NCBI RefSeq assembly: GCF_018729255.1
Contig: NZ_CP076060.1
Coordinates: 620,001-684,000, forward strand
Direction of reading: 5' to 3'
Length of the DNA stretch: 64,000 nucleotides
Origin: Cupriavidus sp. EM10
Lineage (GTDB): Bacteria > Pseudomonadota > Gammaproteobacteria > Burkholderiales > Burkholderiaceae
A program made the position numbers and the translations under genes. Below are positions 7,843 through 17,440 of this stretch, piece by piece. Each line of letters starts with the position of its first letter. The stretch's first letter is position 1. Below the pieces are notes generated by a model. It was not told the origin of the DNA. It made no database searches and worked only from the letters and a program-made list of their open reading frames with translations.

Positions 7843-9915
7843 ATGCAACTCCATCGCATCCGGGCCGCCGCGCTGGCGGCCCTGGCGGCCGCCGCTCTGG
7901 CCGCATGTGGCTCCGACGACAACGGCAACGCCGGCAACGGCAACACGGGCAACAACGGCAACAACGGCAGCGCGTCGGTTCCGGCTGGCACCAAGTCTAC
8001 GCTGGCGCTGCTGGAAACCACCGACCTGCACACCAATGTGCTGAGCTATGACTATTTCAAGCTCGCCGAAGACAAGTCGATCGGTTTCGAGCGCGTGGCC
8101 ACGCTGATCAAGGCGGCCCGTGCCGAGTTCCCCAACAGCATGCTGCTGGACAACGGCGACACTATCCAGGGCACTGCGCTGTCCGACTACCAGGCGCTGG
8201 TGAAGCCGGTGGGCTGCAGCGAGACGCTGGCCATGTACAAGGTGATGAACGCGGCCGGCTTTGACGGCGGCGGCATCGGCAACCACGAATTCAACTACGG
8301 CCTGCAGTACCTGAGCCAGGTCACGGGCAACCGCTTCAATGTCGATGGCCTGCCCGATCCGTCCGCGCAGCAGACCTGCGCCGGGCCGAAGTTTCCCCAG
8401 GTGCTGGCCAACGTCTACAGCGTGAAGACGCGCCAGCCGCTGTTCCAGCCGTACGCGATCCTGAGCAAGACCATCACGGCCACCGGCCCCGACGGCAAGA
8501 CCGTCTCGGCGCCGATCAAGGTGGGCATCATCGGTTTTGCGCCGCCCGCCATCCTGAGCTGGGACAAGCGCTGGCTTGACGGCAAGGTCTACACCGAAGG
8601 CGTGGTCGAGACGGCGCAGAAGTACATCCCCGAAATGCGCGCCAAGGGCGCCGACCTGATTGTCGTGATCTCGCACGGCGGCCTGGACAATTCCACGTAC
8701 TCGCCGACGATGGAGAACGGCAGCTACCACCTGTCCAAGGTGGACGGCGTGGACGCCATGCTGATCGGCCACTCGCACCAGATCTTCCCCGACGCCACCA
8801 GCACGGTAGGCCAGTTCAACCTGCCGGGCGTCGACAAGGTCAAGGGCACGGTCAACGGCGTGCCGACCGTGATGGCCAACTACTGGGGCAAGCACCTGGG
8901 CGTGGTCAACCTGGCGCTGAGCTACGACGGCAAGAAATGGAGCGTCGACCGCACCAACACCAAGGTGGAAGCGCGCTCCATCCAGAACGCCGACAAGACC
9001 TACGTGGCCGCCGACGCCAGCGTGGCCCCGGCCATCGACACCGAGCACCAGGCCACCATCCAGTACGTGAAGACGCCCATCGGCAGCACCGACTACCGCA
9101 TGACGAGCTACTTCGCCGACGTGGGCGACCCGGGCGCGATCCAGATCGTGAACCAGGCGCAGGCCAAGTACGTGAAGGACTACATCACGGCCAACTTGCC
9201 GGCGCTGGCCGGGGTGCCGGTGCTGTCGGTATCGGCGCCGTTCAAGAGCGGCTTTGGCGGCGGCAACGACTACACCGACGTGGCGATGGGCAACCTGGCC
9301 ATCAACAACGCGGCCGACCTGTACCTGTATCCCAATACGGTCTACGCGGTGAAGGTCAATGGCGCCGAGGTCAAGGCGTGGCTGGAAACGGCGGCCAAGC
9401 GCTTCAACACGATCGACCCGGCCGCCGCAGGCGAGCAGCAGCTGATCAGCACATTCCCGGGCTACAACTTCGACATGTTCACCGACGCCGACATGCAGTA
9501 CGAGATCGACGTCACCCAGCCCGTGGGCAGCCGCATCAAGAACCTGACGTACAAGGGCGCGGCCGTGACGGCGGCGATGGACTTTATCGTGGCCACCAAC
9601 AACTACCGCGCCAGCGGCGGCGGCAACTTCCCGGGCCTGGACGGCACAAAGACGGTCTACGCGTCGCCCGACGCCAACCGCGATGTGCTGATCCAGTACA
9701 TCAAGAACGCCGCCAACGTGACCCGTGCCACCAACGGCAGCGCCCGCAGCTGGCACTTCACGAAGGTGGTGACGGCTGGCAACGTGGTGTTCAGCTCGGG
9801 CGTCGGCGTACTGGCCCAAGCAACGGCAGGCGGCGTGGCGGGCGTGACGCTGGTCGCGGCCGACGATGGCTCGGGCAAGAACCTGTCGAAGTACAAGATC
9901 GATCTCAACCAGTAA
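7843..9915 (+). CDS. 5'-nucleotidase / 2',3'-cyclic phosphodiesterase family lipoprotein
   Basis: 690 residues. The signal peptide ends in a lipobox LAAC (Cys at about residue 21), followed by a low-complexity Asn/Gly linker (residues 26-42). This suggests an outer-membrane-anchored periplasmic enzyme. The metallophosphatase core shows ETTDLHTN, LLDNGDTIQG, GIGNHEFNYG, VISHGG and LIGHSHQIF, all metal-site motifs of the UshA/CpdB family. The C-terminal 5'-nucleotidase substrate domain follows, with NDYTDVAMGNLAINNAADLY. It would release nucleosides and phosphate from nucleotides outside the cytoplasm. The start is the ATG at 7843, and a Sel1 gene follows closely. Confidence 0.92.
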   Translation: MQLHRIRAAALAALAAAALAACGSDDNGNAGNGNTGNNGNNGSASVPAGTKSTLALLETTDLHTNVLSYDYFKLAEDKSIGFERVATLIKAARAEFPNSMLLDNGDTIQGTALSDYQALVKPVGCSETLAMYKVMNAAGFDGGGIGNHEFNYGLQYLSQVTGNRFNVDGLPDPSAQQTCAGPKFPQVLANVYSVKTRQPLFQPYAILSKTITATGPDGKTVSAPIKVGIIGFAPPAILSWDKRWLDGKVYTEGVVETAQKYIPEMRAKGADLIVVISHGGLDNSTYSPTMENGSYHLSKVDGVDAMLIGHSHQIFPDATSTVGQFNLPGVDKVKGTVNGVPTVMANYWGKHLGVVNLALSYDGKKWSVDRTNTKVEARSIQNADKTYVAADASVAPAIDTEHQATIQYVKTPIGSTDYRMTSYFADVGDPGAIQIVNQAQAKYVKDYITANLPALAGVPVLSVSAPFKSGFGGGNDYTDVAMGNLAINNAADLYLYPNTVYAVKVNGAEVKAWLETAAKRFNTIDPAAAGEQQLISTFPGYNFDMFTDADMQYEIDVTQPVGSRIKNLTYKGAAVTAAMDFIVATNNYRASGGGNFPGLDGTKTVYASPDANRDVLIQYIKNAANVTRATNGSARSWHFTKVVTAGNVVFSSGVGVLAQATAGGVAGVTLVAADDGSGKNLSKYKIDLNQ

Positions 9916-9940
9916 CGCGCCTCAACGCTGTTCAACGCCG

Positions 9941-10759
9941 ATGCAAGCCATTGCCACTGTTGCCGCTCCTCTCCGTCGTGCTTCGTCGCGGCGTCTTCCG
10001 CGCATTCACCCGCTGTGCGCGGCCGCGATGCTGGCCGTGGCCGTAGCCGCCGCCGGGGTAGCGGGCGCGGCCGTGTGGCGGCACCAGTCCGACACGCGCC
10101 AGGCGGAGATCTCGCAGTGGCAGTTGCTGGCGACGTCCGCTGGCGACGCGGCGGCGCTCGATCACCTGCAACAGGCGGCCCGCGCCGGTGAAACCGCCGC
10201 ACGGGCCGCGCTGGGCGAAACGCTGATGACGCGCCCCGATGCCACCACGCGGGCCGAGGGCGAGCGCTGGCTGCGCATGGCGGCGGATAGCGGCAACGTG
10301 CGCGCGCAGTTCCTGCTGGGCAAGGCAGCGATGCTGGGCGGGCTGGCCTCGGGTCGGGTGGACGTGCCGCTGGCCTGGCGCCAGCTTGACGCCGCCGCGC
10401 GCGGTGGCGACATCGGCGCGGCCTACTACCTGGGCCTGCTGTATCGCGGCGGCCACGGCGGCACGCCCGACCTGGCCAAGGCGGCGCGCTGGTTCAAGGT
10501 GGCGGCCGATGGCGGCGTGGCGCAGGCCATGTTCATGCTAGCCAACGCCTACCGCGAAGGCGAGGGCGTGGCGCAGGACGATGCCCGCGCCGTGGCATGG
10601 TACGAAGCGGCTGCCGAACGGGAGCATCCGGCGTCGATCCAGGCGCTGGCCATGGCCTACCGCAACGGCGAACTCGGCCTCGCGCAGGACGACCGCAGCT
10701 ATCGCCAGCACATGGCCGAGGCCGCCCACGCGCTCAAGCATCCGGCCATCAATCCGTAA
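9941..10759 (+). CDS. Sel1-repeat (TPR-like) protein with N-terminal membrane anchor
   Basis: 272 residues, beginning 25 bp after the nucleotidase stop, so probably co-transcribed. An N-terminal hydrophobic stretch (about residues 20-45, rich in Ala and Val) is a signal anchor or signal peptide. It is followed by at least four Sel1-type helical repeats, such as AEGERWLRMAADSGNVRAQF, GTPDLAKAARWFKVAADGG and DDARAVAWYEAAAEREHP. Such proteins are usually periplasmic adaptors. The partner is unknown, and the nucleotidase is only a positional candidate. Confidence 0.85.
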   Translation: MQAIATVAAPLRRASSRRLPRIHPLCAAAMLAVAVAAAGVAGAAVWRHQSDTRQAEISQWQLLATSAGDAAALDHLQQAARAGETAARAALGETLMTRPDATTRAEGERWLRMAADSGNVRAQFLLGKAAMLGGLASGRVDVPLAWRQLDAAARGGDIGAAYYLGLLYRGGHGGTPDLAKAARWFKVAADGGVAQAMFMLANAYREGEGVAQDDARAVAWYEAAAEREHPASIQALAMAYRNGELGLAQDDRSYRQHMAEAAHALKHPAINP

Positions 10760-10785
10760 GGTTCGCGCCGCACCCGCCAGTGGCG

Positions 10786-11820
10786 CTACTGATAGCTCAG
10801 GGTAAAGGTCGCCAGGGCGCGGACCGTGCCCGGCGTGACGGGGCCAGTGCTCACATACTCGGCGCTCAGCGGTATTTGCATCGCGCGCTCACTTCGGCCT
10901 ACGCGCCACTGGTTCGGTGTTCCCCTGGCGCTGGAGTCGGGGCCGAAATGAACAGGAGCGTGGGACGGATTGCGGATCCGGATGCCGACGCCACGCGCGG
11001 TGGAATCGTTGGTGAGCGTCAGCAGATCCGACCGGTTGCCCGCCGTCGTGCTGTCGGTCAGCGTGATATGCACGTCAGTATCCTCATTCCGGCAATTCAG
11101 TCCAATCGAGAACGGGGTTCTGCCTGCGACAGCCCCTGTCGTTGCCAGGGCTGTTCTCACCACCGTCGGAAGCGTCACGCCGATCGTCCTGGCATTGACG
11201 CGGCAAGTGGGCGGCCTCGGTATGCCGTTGCTCAGGTAAATGTGAGCGAGCGGTCCGGATTCCCTGAGGGTTTCGTTGTCGAAGACATGGATCGCGTAGA
11301 TCAAGCCCAGGTCCACGCTACTGCCGACCTGGACATCATCGAAATACAATCTGCCTGTCTTGAACAGTTGATGGCTCAGCGTCAGGGTGCCGGAATATGG
11401 CGTGCGCGGGACGGACAAAAGAGTCCTGCCTGCGGCGGGCGCATCGCGCTGGATATGGGACACACTGCGACCGTTGCCCATGGTGACGCGCAAGCCCGCG
11501 CCTCGCATCGCCGTCTGCCACCAGCGTCGACCAGGAACGACAAAGTAGGCCGGGGCGATCACCACACGAAAGCCGCGCGCGGATGCCGGGCATGTGACGC
11601 CGATGGACGTGACGCCAACCGTACTGATAGCGGCGCCGACATCGGGGGCGTTGGTATGTACAAGCAGTTCGATGTGGACGGTCCCCGGGTTCGCCGTGAT
11701 CGTGCACTGCTGCTGCGCGGCGGCGCCCAGGGGCAGTCCGCCCAGCAGGCCCATCGCCATGCCGAGCACTGCTGTCCCGATACGTCGCCTGATCCAGGTG
11801 TGGTAGGGCTGTTGAGACAT
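10786..11820 (-). CDS. Fimbrial tip adhesin (FimH-like two-domain protein)
   Basis: 344 residues, last gene of the chaperone-usher operon. A signal peptide ends LGAAAQQQC. The C-terminal half is pilin-like, with a Cys pair, AGRTPFSIGLNC (similar to the same motif in the major pilin) and a C-terminal TVRALATFTLSYQ strand for chaperone donor-strand contact. The N-terminal half has little similarity to known lectin domains, so the receptor is unknown. AAGGAG spaced 8 nt favours the ATG at 11820. Another ATG at 11826 overlaps the corrected usher stop (ATGA), suggesting translational coupling. Confidence 0.82.
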   Translation of the reverse strand: MSQQPYHTWIRRRIGTAVLGMAMGLLGGLPLGAAAQQQCTITANPGTVHIELLVHTNAPDVGAAISTVGVTSIGVTCPASARGFRVVIAPAYFVVPGRRWWQTAMRGAGLRVTMGNGRSVSHIQRDAPAAGRTLLSVPRTPYSGTLTLSHQLFKTGRLYFDDVQVGSSVDLGLIYAIHVFDNETLRESGPLAHIYLSNGIPRPPTCRVNARTIGVTLPTVVRTALATTGAVAGRTPFSIGLNCRNEDTDVHITLTDSTTAGNRSDLLTLTNDSTARGVGIRIRNPSHAPVHFGPDSSARGTPNQWRVGRSERAMQIPLSAEYVSTGPVTPGTVRALATFTLSYQ

Positions 11821-11822
11821 CG

Positions 11823-14403
11823 TCATGGCTCCTTGGCTTCGGTGAGGCACTTAGAACGAACTACCGGATACGACGTTTCCTTGCCGGTCCTGGGCGGCAG
11901 ACGGACATCGATGGAACAGCGCTGCGACGCACGGTCCCCCAGGTCACGGTGAGTTTGCCGGCTTCCTCGATACCCCGGGCGAAGACGATCCCGCTCTGGC
12001 CGACGATGCCGACTTCGGCGTTCTTTTCGTCCGTGACGGTGGCGCCGAACGGCAGCGCCGTGCCGTCCGGCCGCGTGGCGGAGACGATGGCCGAGCGGCC
12101 GGTCACCGCTGCAAAGCGGATCTTGACCGCCGCGTTGGCGCGGGGCGCTACCTGGGTGCTGGTGGCGTCAAGCGACACGTCGAGCGGCAACCCCTTTACA
12201 TCGAGTTCCACGGTATTCATGTTGTACGGCTGCAGGTAGGGGACGATGGCATAGCCGAACGGGTCGATCCGCACGCCCGGTGCGTTCACCACCCGCGCGC
12301 CCGTGGCGCCCTTGGCTTCGACGATACCGATGGTGTCGCCCAGGAAGTTGGCCAGCGTCAGGCCACCCGGATGCGCGACCAGCGCGCCCTGCAGGCCGCC
12401 CGAGTACTGGGTGTAGCCCCCGCCGCCGCTGACGGACGCCGCCACGGTCGCATAGGGCGTGCGGTACTGGATGTTGCCGCCGCCCGTGGTGCGGGCAGGC
12501 GTGCGGTCGGCGCTCAGGCCATAGGTGATGGCGCCGTCTTCGAGCGCACTGCCGCTCAGGCGCATCTGCTGCGAGGAATGGGTGTTCCGGTCCTGCGTGG
12601 CGCCCAGCGACAGCAGCGGCGCGCTGTTGCCCTTGCCGAGCGGCACCGACAGGAAGGCCGACACCTGGGTATTGAACCGCCCGGTATGGGCCTCGCGCTG
12701 GCGCGACACGGCCAGGTTGTAGTGCATCGGCAGGCCGAACACGCGCATCGTGTTGCTGTAGCCAAGCTGGAACATCAACGACGTGCCGCCCCGGTTCCAG
12801 TACTGGGCCGAGGTGCCGGTCGCATAGAAGTTGCCCCACCCTCGTTCAGGCCCTGGTTCAGCGTGACCTGCACCTGGCTGCGCTGCCGGTCGACGGCCAC
12901 GGGATCGCGGCCACCGTCACGCGCCGCGAAGGCGTCGCGCATCGACCAGTAGCCGCGCGTGGCGTAGCGATAGGCGGCGATGGTCATGTTGGTGCCGGTC
13001 GTGGGCACGAACTTGCTGTAGCTGATGCGCATGCTCTGGCCGGACGTGTCGGGCATGGCCGGGATCGACGCATTGGCATGCGTGATGTCCAGCGCGAAGG
13101 CGCCGACGGGCAGGTTGAACGCCGCGCCGAGCAGCCCGGCCTGGTAGCCCTCCGAGAGCACCAGCCCCGCATAGCCGGTCAGCAGGTTGCTGAAGCCGTG
13201 CTGCACCGTGCCCTGCATGAGCTTCTCGCGGCGCGTTGACGATTTCGACGAGGTGCCTGCGCGATACTCGCCCGCCGCCACCGAGTAGCGCGTGATGCCC
13301 GGCCGCAGCAGCTGCACCACCGAGGCATAGGGCACCGTGAAGCTGCTCTCGCTGCCGTCGGCCTCGGTCACGGTGACCAGCAGGTTGCCGCCGTAGCCGG
13401 TGGCGTAGAGATCCTTGATCTCGAACGGTCCCGGCGCCACCGTGGTCTCGTAGAGCTTGTTGCCGTTCTGGCTCACCGTGACCCGGGCGTTGCTCCGCGC
13501 CACGCCGCGCACCAGCGGCGCGTAGCCGCGCGACGAGTCGGGCAGCATGCGGTCGTCGCTGGCCAGGTTCGCGCCGCGCAGCGAGAAGCTGTCGAAGATG
13601 GCGCCGTCCGTATAGGCGTCGCCCAGCGTGAACTGGCTGCGCAGCGCCGGGACGTCGCGCTGCACGTACGTGGCGATGTTCTGGTAGTCGTAGCGTTGCC
13701 CGACGCTCTGCCAGGTCATCGAGGATCGCTGCCGCACATGCCAGGGCCCGAGGTTCAGGCCGGTATCGAGCCCCAGGTAGGTGGTAGTGGTGCCCGCCGG
13801 GCCGCCCGTGTGGAACGTGTTCAGGTTGTAGGCGGCCGTGGCCGACGGCACGCCGTCGTCCAGCATCGCGGGATGCACGCTGCCGCGCGGCTGTTGCCGC
13901 ATCAGTGCCTGCGCCACGCTGAAATCCAGCCGCAGGTCGTTGACGCTGAAGGTCCACGTGATGTCGTCGGCAATGGCCGACGGATGTATGCAGTCGCCGC
14001 CCATGGCCTGCGCGATGGCGCGCTGGTTCACCGGCGGCAGCGCCGATTCGTCAAGGTTCAGGCGCGGCAGCAGGGATCGATCCATGCAGGGCGCGACGAT
14101 CTCGTCCTGCGCGCGCAGCCGCACGGTATCGCGCCCGATCCACATCCCGTTCAGGTAGATGTCGGCCGGATAGTCCCCGGCCGTGACCGGATTGCCGCGT
14201 GCGAAGCGCGACACGTCGACGCTGGTGCCGTCCGCCCGCTTCAGGAATTCGGCATTGAACTGGACCTGCGCGATGGTGCGCTTGCGGTCGCCGCTCTCGG
14301 TGGCTTCGGCTGCTTCGGCCACGGCGGCCAGCGGAAACGCCGTGGCTAGCAGCCACCGGGCGGATAGCAGGCGCTGGGAACGGGAGGAAGTCGGTGGCCG
14401 CAT
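11823..14403 (-). CDS. fimD: Fimbrial outer-membrane usher protein (two apparent 1-nt deletions)
   Basis: Outer-membrane usher that polymerises and secretes pilin-chaperone complexes. As written, the frame breaks near 12838 (after LNQGLNEG) and near 11938. Restoring one base at each site gives 860 continuous residues ending VVRSKCLTEAKEP, with the usual C-terminal plug and Cys-pair domain (RCSIDVRLPP...SKC). Signs of the family are the signal peptide, FNAEFL near residue 49, the NVYLNG-like DIYLNGMWIGRDTV, barrel strands such as RQRSSMTWQS, and the plug-region GPFEIKDLYATGYGG. The start at 14403 lies 2 nt after the chaperone stop. I treat it as intact apart from assembly errors. Confidence 0.88.
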
Positions 14404-14405
14404 GC

Positions 14406-15164
14406 CTACTCCTCGCCGGTATCGCGGGTCGAGCCGGATTGGTAGACGCCCTCGGCGGCGGCCCCGAAATCGTTGAGCGTGGTGTACCGGACCTCGGCAG
14501 GCGTGCCGGGCGCGATGGGCGTGTCGCCCATCGGCAGTTCGATCGTTTCCCGAGGTGCCACCATCGTCGCCACGTCATTGCGGTAGGCCGCGGCTTCGAT
14601 GCGGGTAAAGGTGATGTGATAGGGCGTGGGATTCGTCACGGCCAGGGCGCCGCTGCCGTCTTCCTTGCGCACGAAGCGCCAGGTCACCTCGCGCGGCGCG
14701 CGGTTGGCATCGCCGGGCAGCCCCGTGGGCCGGAACATCAGTTTGATGCGCGACCGGAACGCGAACTGGAGTGAATTCTGGGCCTCGGTGTTGCCCGCGG
14801 CCATCGGCGGCACTTCGAGCACGTTGAGCCAGAACAGCGATTCGCGGTCGCGCGGCAGCGGTTGCTGAAGGTGGATGATGCGCAGCGTCTGGCCGTTGCC
14901 GGGGTCCAGCCGGAACAGCGGCGGCGCCAGCGTGAACGGGGTGTGGCTTTGCTCGGGCGTGGCGGCGGCGTCGCCGTCGTCGACCCACGCCTGGACCAGG
15001 GCGGGCGCATCGCCCTCGTTGGTCAGCCTGAGGGTGACTTCCGGTTCCGCTTCCGGATAGATGACGCGCGTGCCGTTCAGCACCACGGAAGCGTGGGCCG
15101 CGAATGCACACAGGGAAAGCAGCAGGGCAGCGACAGGCGTCCGCCAGCGTGGAATCTTGGACAT
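14406..15164 (-). CDS. Periplasmic fimbrial chaperone (PapD/FimC-like)
   Basis: 252 residues with a signal peptide (hydrophobic core VAALLLSLCAFAAHAS). The two-Ig-domain chaperone pattern is clear: NGTRVIYPEAEPEVTLRLTN near residue 31 containing the Arg that anchors the subunit C-terminus, the alternating hydrophobic G1-strand region AQNSLQFAFRSRIKLMFRP, and the C-terminal domain with VTNPTPYHITFTRIEA. It caps pilins in the periplasm and delivers them to the usher. I chose ATG 15164 because it leaves a normal signal peptide. It lies between the pilin and usher genes. Confidence 0.93.
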   Translation of the reverse strand: MSKIPRWRTPVAALLLSLCAFAAHASVVLNGTRVIYPEAEPEVTLRLTNEGDAPALVQAWVDDGDAAATPEQSHTPFTLAPPLFRLDPGNGQTLRIIHLQQPLPRDRESLFWLNVLEVPPMAAGNTEAQNSLQFAFRSRIKLMFRPTGLPGDANRAPREVTWRFVRKEDGSGALAVTNPTPYHITFTRIEAAAYRNDVATMVAPRETIELPMGDTPIAPGTPAEVRYTTLNDFGAAAEGVYQSGSTRDTGEE

Positions 15165-15245
15165 GGGAAAGCCCGGTGCGTGGCACCGGCACAGGTTCGG
15201 CATCGGAGAAAGACCGGCACGCCAGCAGCGTGCCGGCCATCGGAC

Positions 15246-15821
15246 TTACGGGTAGACCACCGAGTAGGTCGCCGTCGTCGTAAGGTTGCCGGCCGTGGCG
15301 GCACCCCCGGTTGCCACGTACTGGGCGTAGTACTGCAGGGTCGCGGCACCGTCGGCCAGCGCCACCTGCTGCGAGTTCTGCGCCGCAAAGGCCGATCCGA
15401 CCGCGATGTTGGTCATGTCGGCGTTGAGCAGGCCGACCTGGACGTGAGTGGCCGGCGGTACGCCCGCGGCGTCACCGGCAGCGGGCGTGGCGACCGCGGT
15501 GTTGATCAGGCGTCCGGTTGCCGTGTCCACGGTTGCGCCCGGCTCGAAATGGACGGCCACGTTGCCGGTGTTCGGCGTGCAGCCCGTCAGGCGGATATTG
15601 AACGGCGTACGCCCGGCCACGTTGCCGGCGGCCCCCAGCGTCGTCGCGGACACGGTGGGCAGCGCCACGGTGAAGTTGTTGCCGCCGCCGTTGCCGGAGA
15701 TCACGCAGGTCTGGGTGGTAATGCGGCCGGTGAAAGTGATGGTGCCGTCGGATGCGAATGCGGCCGGTGTCATGGCGCCGAACATCAGGGTGGCAAGGAT
15801 AGATCTACGAAATGCTTGCAT
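15246..15821 (-). CDS. fimA: Major type 1 fimbrial subunit (pilin)
   Basis: 191 residues. The ATG at 15821 is preceded by GAGG at 6 nt spacing, so it is preferred over 15839. After a signal peptide ending PAAFAS, the mature pilin starts DGTITFTGRITTQTCVISG with the first Cys. The second Cys is in FNIRLTGC, and the C-terminus is the TATYSVVYP donor-strand groove region with penultimate Tyr, typical of type 1 pilins. First gene of the operon, expected to be the most highly expressed. Confidence 0.92.
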   Translation of the reverse strand: MQAFRRSILATLMFGAMTPAAFASDGTITFTGRITTQTCVISGNGGGNNFTVALPTVSATTLGAAGNVAGRTPFNIRLTGCTPNTGNVAVHFEPGATVDTATGRLINTAVATPAAGDAAGVPPATHVQVGLLNADMTNIAVGSAFAAQNSQQVALADGAATLQYYAQYVATGGAATAGNLTTTATYSVVYP

Positions 15822-16222
15822 GGTTAGCCTCGTTGTCATGAGTGAAAAGGGACAGTTGTCACAGAGCCGGACGCACGACGGAGTGCGTTGTCGTGCACGG
15901 CATCTTTCTGACAGCGGGAAGGCTAACGAAACGTGGGCAATTAGATAATCGTCGTTCGCTTATATTTACGACCAGGACGATTTTAGAATTAATTCCAGAT
16001 AATGCTCGGAAATTTCCTGGTGCGATATTTGTGGGACCGCGCGATGCCCTTGGTCATGGCTGGTGCCGACAAGCACATAATCCCGTGTTGGGACGTCGAA
16101 TTAATTCGAAGGAAATATCTGATTCCGTATCGGAAAATCAGTCTCCTGGGGTTAAAATTTGGCGAAAGTGCGAATCAAAAAATACCTTCCCAACCCGGTT
16201 CCCAACGCCTGGAGTCAGCACC
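15822..16222. other. AT-rich intergenic region upstream of the fimbrial operon, with two GAATTAATTC palindromes
   Basis: This 400-bp gap has visibly lower GC than its surroundings. It carries the identical 10-bp perfect palindrome GAATTAATTC at 15986-15995 and 16098-16107, 112 bp apart. AT-rich regions ahead of fimbrial genes often bind H-NS-like silencers. I found no flanking long inverted repeats that would suggest a fimS-like invertible switch, and no convincing gene. Confidence 0.6.
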
Positions 16223-16774
16223 ATGAAGACCATCTACCTGGCAGGTTTCGACGTCTTTCGCAAGGATGCGCGGGCCTGGGGCGAGCATTTGAAGGCGCTC
16301 TGCGCGCGCCATGGCTTCGAAGGGTGTTATCCGCTCGACAAGGCTGCGCCGCAGGGCCTGTCCGGCCCCGCCACGGCGCAGTGGATCTACGAGGCCAACG
16401 TCGCGCTGATCCGCCATGCCGATATCGTGATGGCGAACCTCGACGACTTCCGTGGCCCCGGCGAGCCTGACAGTGGTACGGCGTTCGAAGTGGGCTTTGC
16501 CGTGGCGCTGCAGAAGCCGGTATGGGGCTATTCGGCCGATGCCGGCACACTGCTTGACCGCGTGCGGGTGTCGACCGATGACGACGGCGACGCACGCGAC
16601 GCCAACGGCTACGTAGTCGAGAACTTCGGCCTGCCGATGAACCTGATGCTGGCCTGCAGCGTGCGGCTGGTGAAGGGAGGCGCCGAGGCCTGCCTGGCCG
16701 AGATGGCCGAGGCCGAGCGGCGCCGCGCCGCGCGTCGCGCGCAGGCTCAGGCCGGGGGCGGCCCCGAGGACTAG
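16223..16774 (+). CDS. Nucleoside 2-deoxyribosyltransferase family protein
   Basis: 183 residues. The N-terminus MKTIYLAGFDVFRKDA and the core ADIVMANLDDFRGPGEPDSGTAFE match this family; the Glu of GTAFEVGFA is the expected nucleophile that attacks the sugar. These cytosolic enzymes swap or hydrolyse the base of 2'-deoxynucleosides in salvage or sanitation. The C-terminus is a charged Ala/Arg/Glu helix (about residues 155-180). The gene stands alone, converging on pqiC. The actual base specificity is not readable. Confidence 0.85.
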   Translation: MKTIYLAGFDVFRKDARAWGEHLKALCARHGFEGCYPLDKAAPQGLSGPATAQWIYEANVALIRHADIVMANLDDFRGPGEPDSGTAFEVGFAVALQKPVWGYSADAGTLLDRVRVSTDDDGDARDANGYVVENFGLPMNLMLACSVRLVKGGAEACLAEMAEAERRRAARRAQAQAGGGPED

Positions 16775-16786
16775 GCGCCGATTCGC

Positions 16787-17440
16787 CTAGCGGGCCGGCT
16801 GAGCGGAAGTAGACGAACCCGACGAAACAGAAGCCGCGCCGCCCTGCACGCGCAGCGATTGCACGCCGGCCGCGATGTCCGATGCCGTGGTGGCCACGAT
16901 CTGGCGATAGGCGCCGACCACGCCGTCGACCTGACCCGGCGCGGGCAGGTCGGCCTCGGTACGGCCGCTCAGGACGCGGCCATCGGGCAGGCGGCGCACC
17001 GTCCACGCGATCGATGCCCCGGCGCGCTCACCGGGCTCGGCGTCCAGCCGCACCACTTCGGTCGTGATGCGGAACACCGGCGATACGTCCGAGATCCCTT
17101 GCTGGTAGGTGTCCACGGCGCCGAGGTTGCCCTGCAGTTGCTGCGACAGCGCATCGCGCAGCTCGTCAGGCAGCGGCGACGACCAGCGCGACTGGTCCAG
17201 CAGCTTCACGTTGCCGGTGTTGCCGTCGACCACCACCAGCTGGGCGCGATTCAGGCGCTCGGGCACGCGCACCGGCGCGACTTCGATCCAGACCGGCTGG
17301 GTTGCTGCGGGGGCGGGGGCGGCGGAAGCGGAGGTGGCCCCGGCCGCCAGCGTGTAATAGCGCGGCTCGGGCGAGGCGCAGCCGGCCAGCCATGCGGCGG
17401 CCAGCAGCGTCGCGCCGAGTGTCAGCGAGCGATTCATCAT
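16787..17440 (-). CDS. pqiC: PqiC-type outer-membrane lipoprotein (ABC transport auxiliary component)
   Basis: 217 residues with lipobox LAGC (Cys near residue 21) after a short signal peptide, then PEPRYYTL, the characteristic opening of the PqiC/DUF330 family. It is thought to sit in the outer membrane and contact the end of the PqiB tube. The ATG at 17440 overlaps the pqiB stop (ATGA). The C-terminal 20 residues are Ser/Ala-rich and probably disordered. Confidence 0.88.
   Translation of the reverse strand: MMNRSLTLGATLLAAAWLAGCASPEPRYYTLAAGATSASAAPAPAATQPVWIEVAPVRVPERLNRAQLVVVDGNTGNVKLLDQSRWSSPLPDELRDALSQQLQGNLGAVDTYQQGISDVSPVFRITTEVVRLDAEPGERAGASIAWTVRRLPDGRVLSGRTEADLPAPGQVDGVVGAYRQIVATTASDIAAGVQSLRVQGGAASVSSGSSTSAQPAR

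Noticed and set aside
7672..9819. 715-codon open frame on the minus strand across the nucleotidase gene
   Set aside because: It is an antisense shadow caused by high GC and codon bias; its translation is rich in His, Arg, Val and Gly with no domain, while the plus strand has a complete recognised enzyme.
15822..16222. fimS-like invertible promoter switch
   Set aside because: I looked for flanking inverted repeats and a neighbouring tyrosine recombinase; neither is present. The repeated GAATTAATTC is a self-palindrome and too short to be a convincing switch end.
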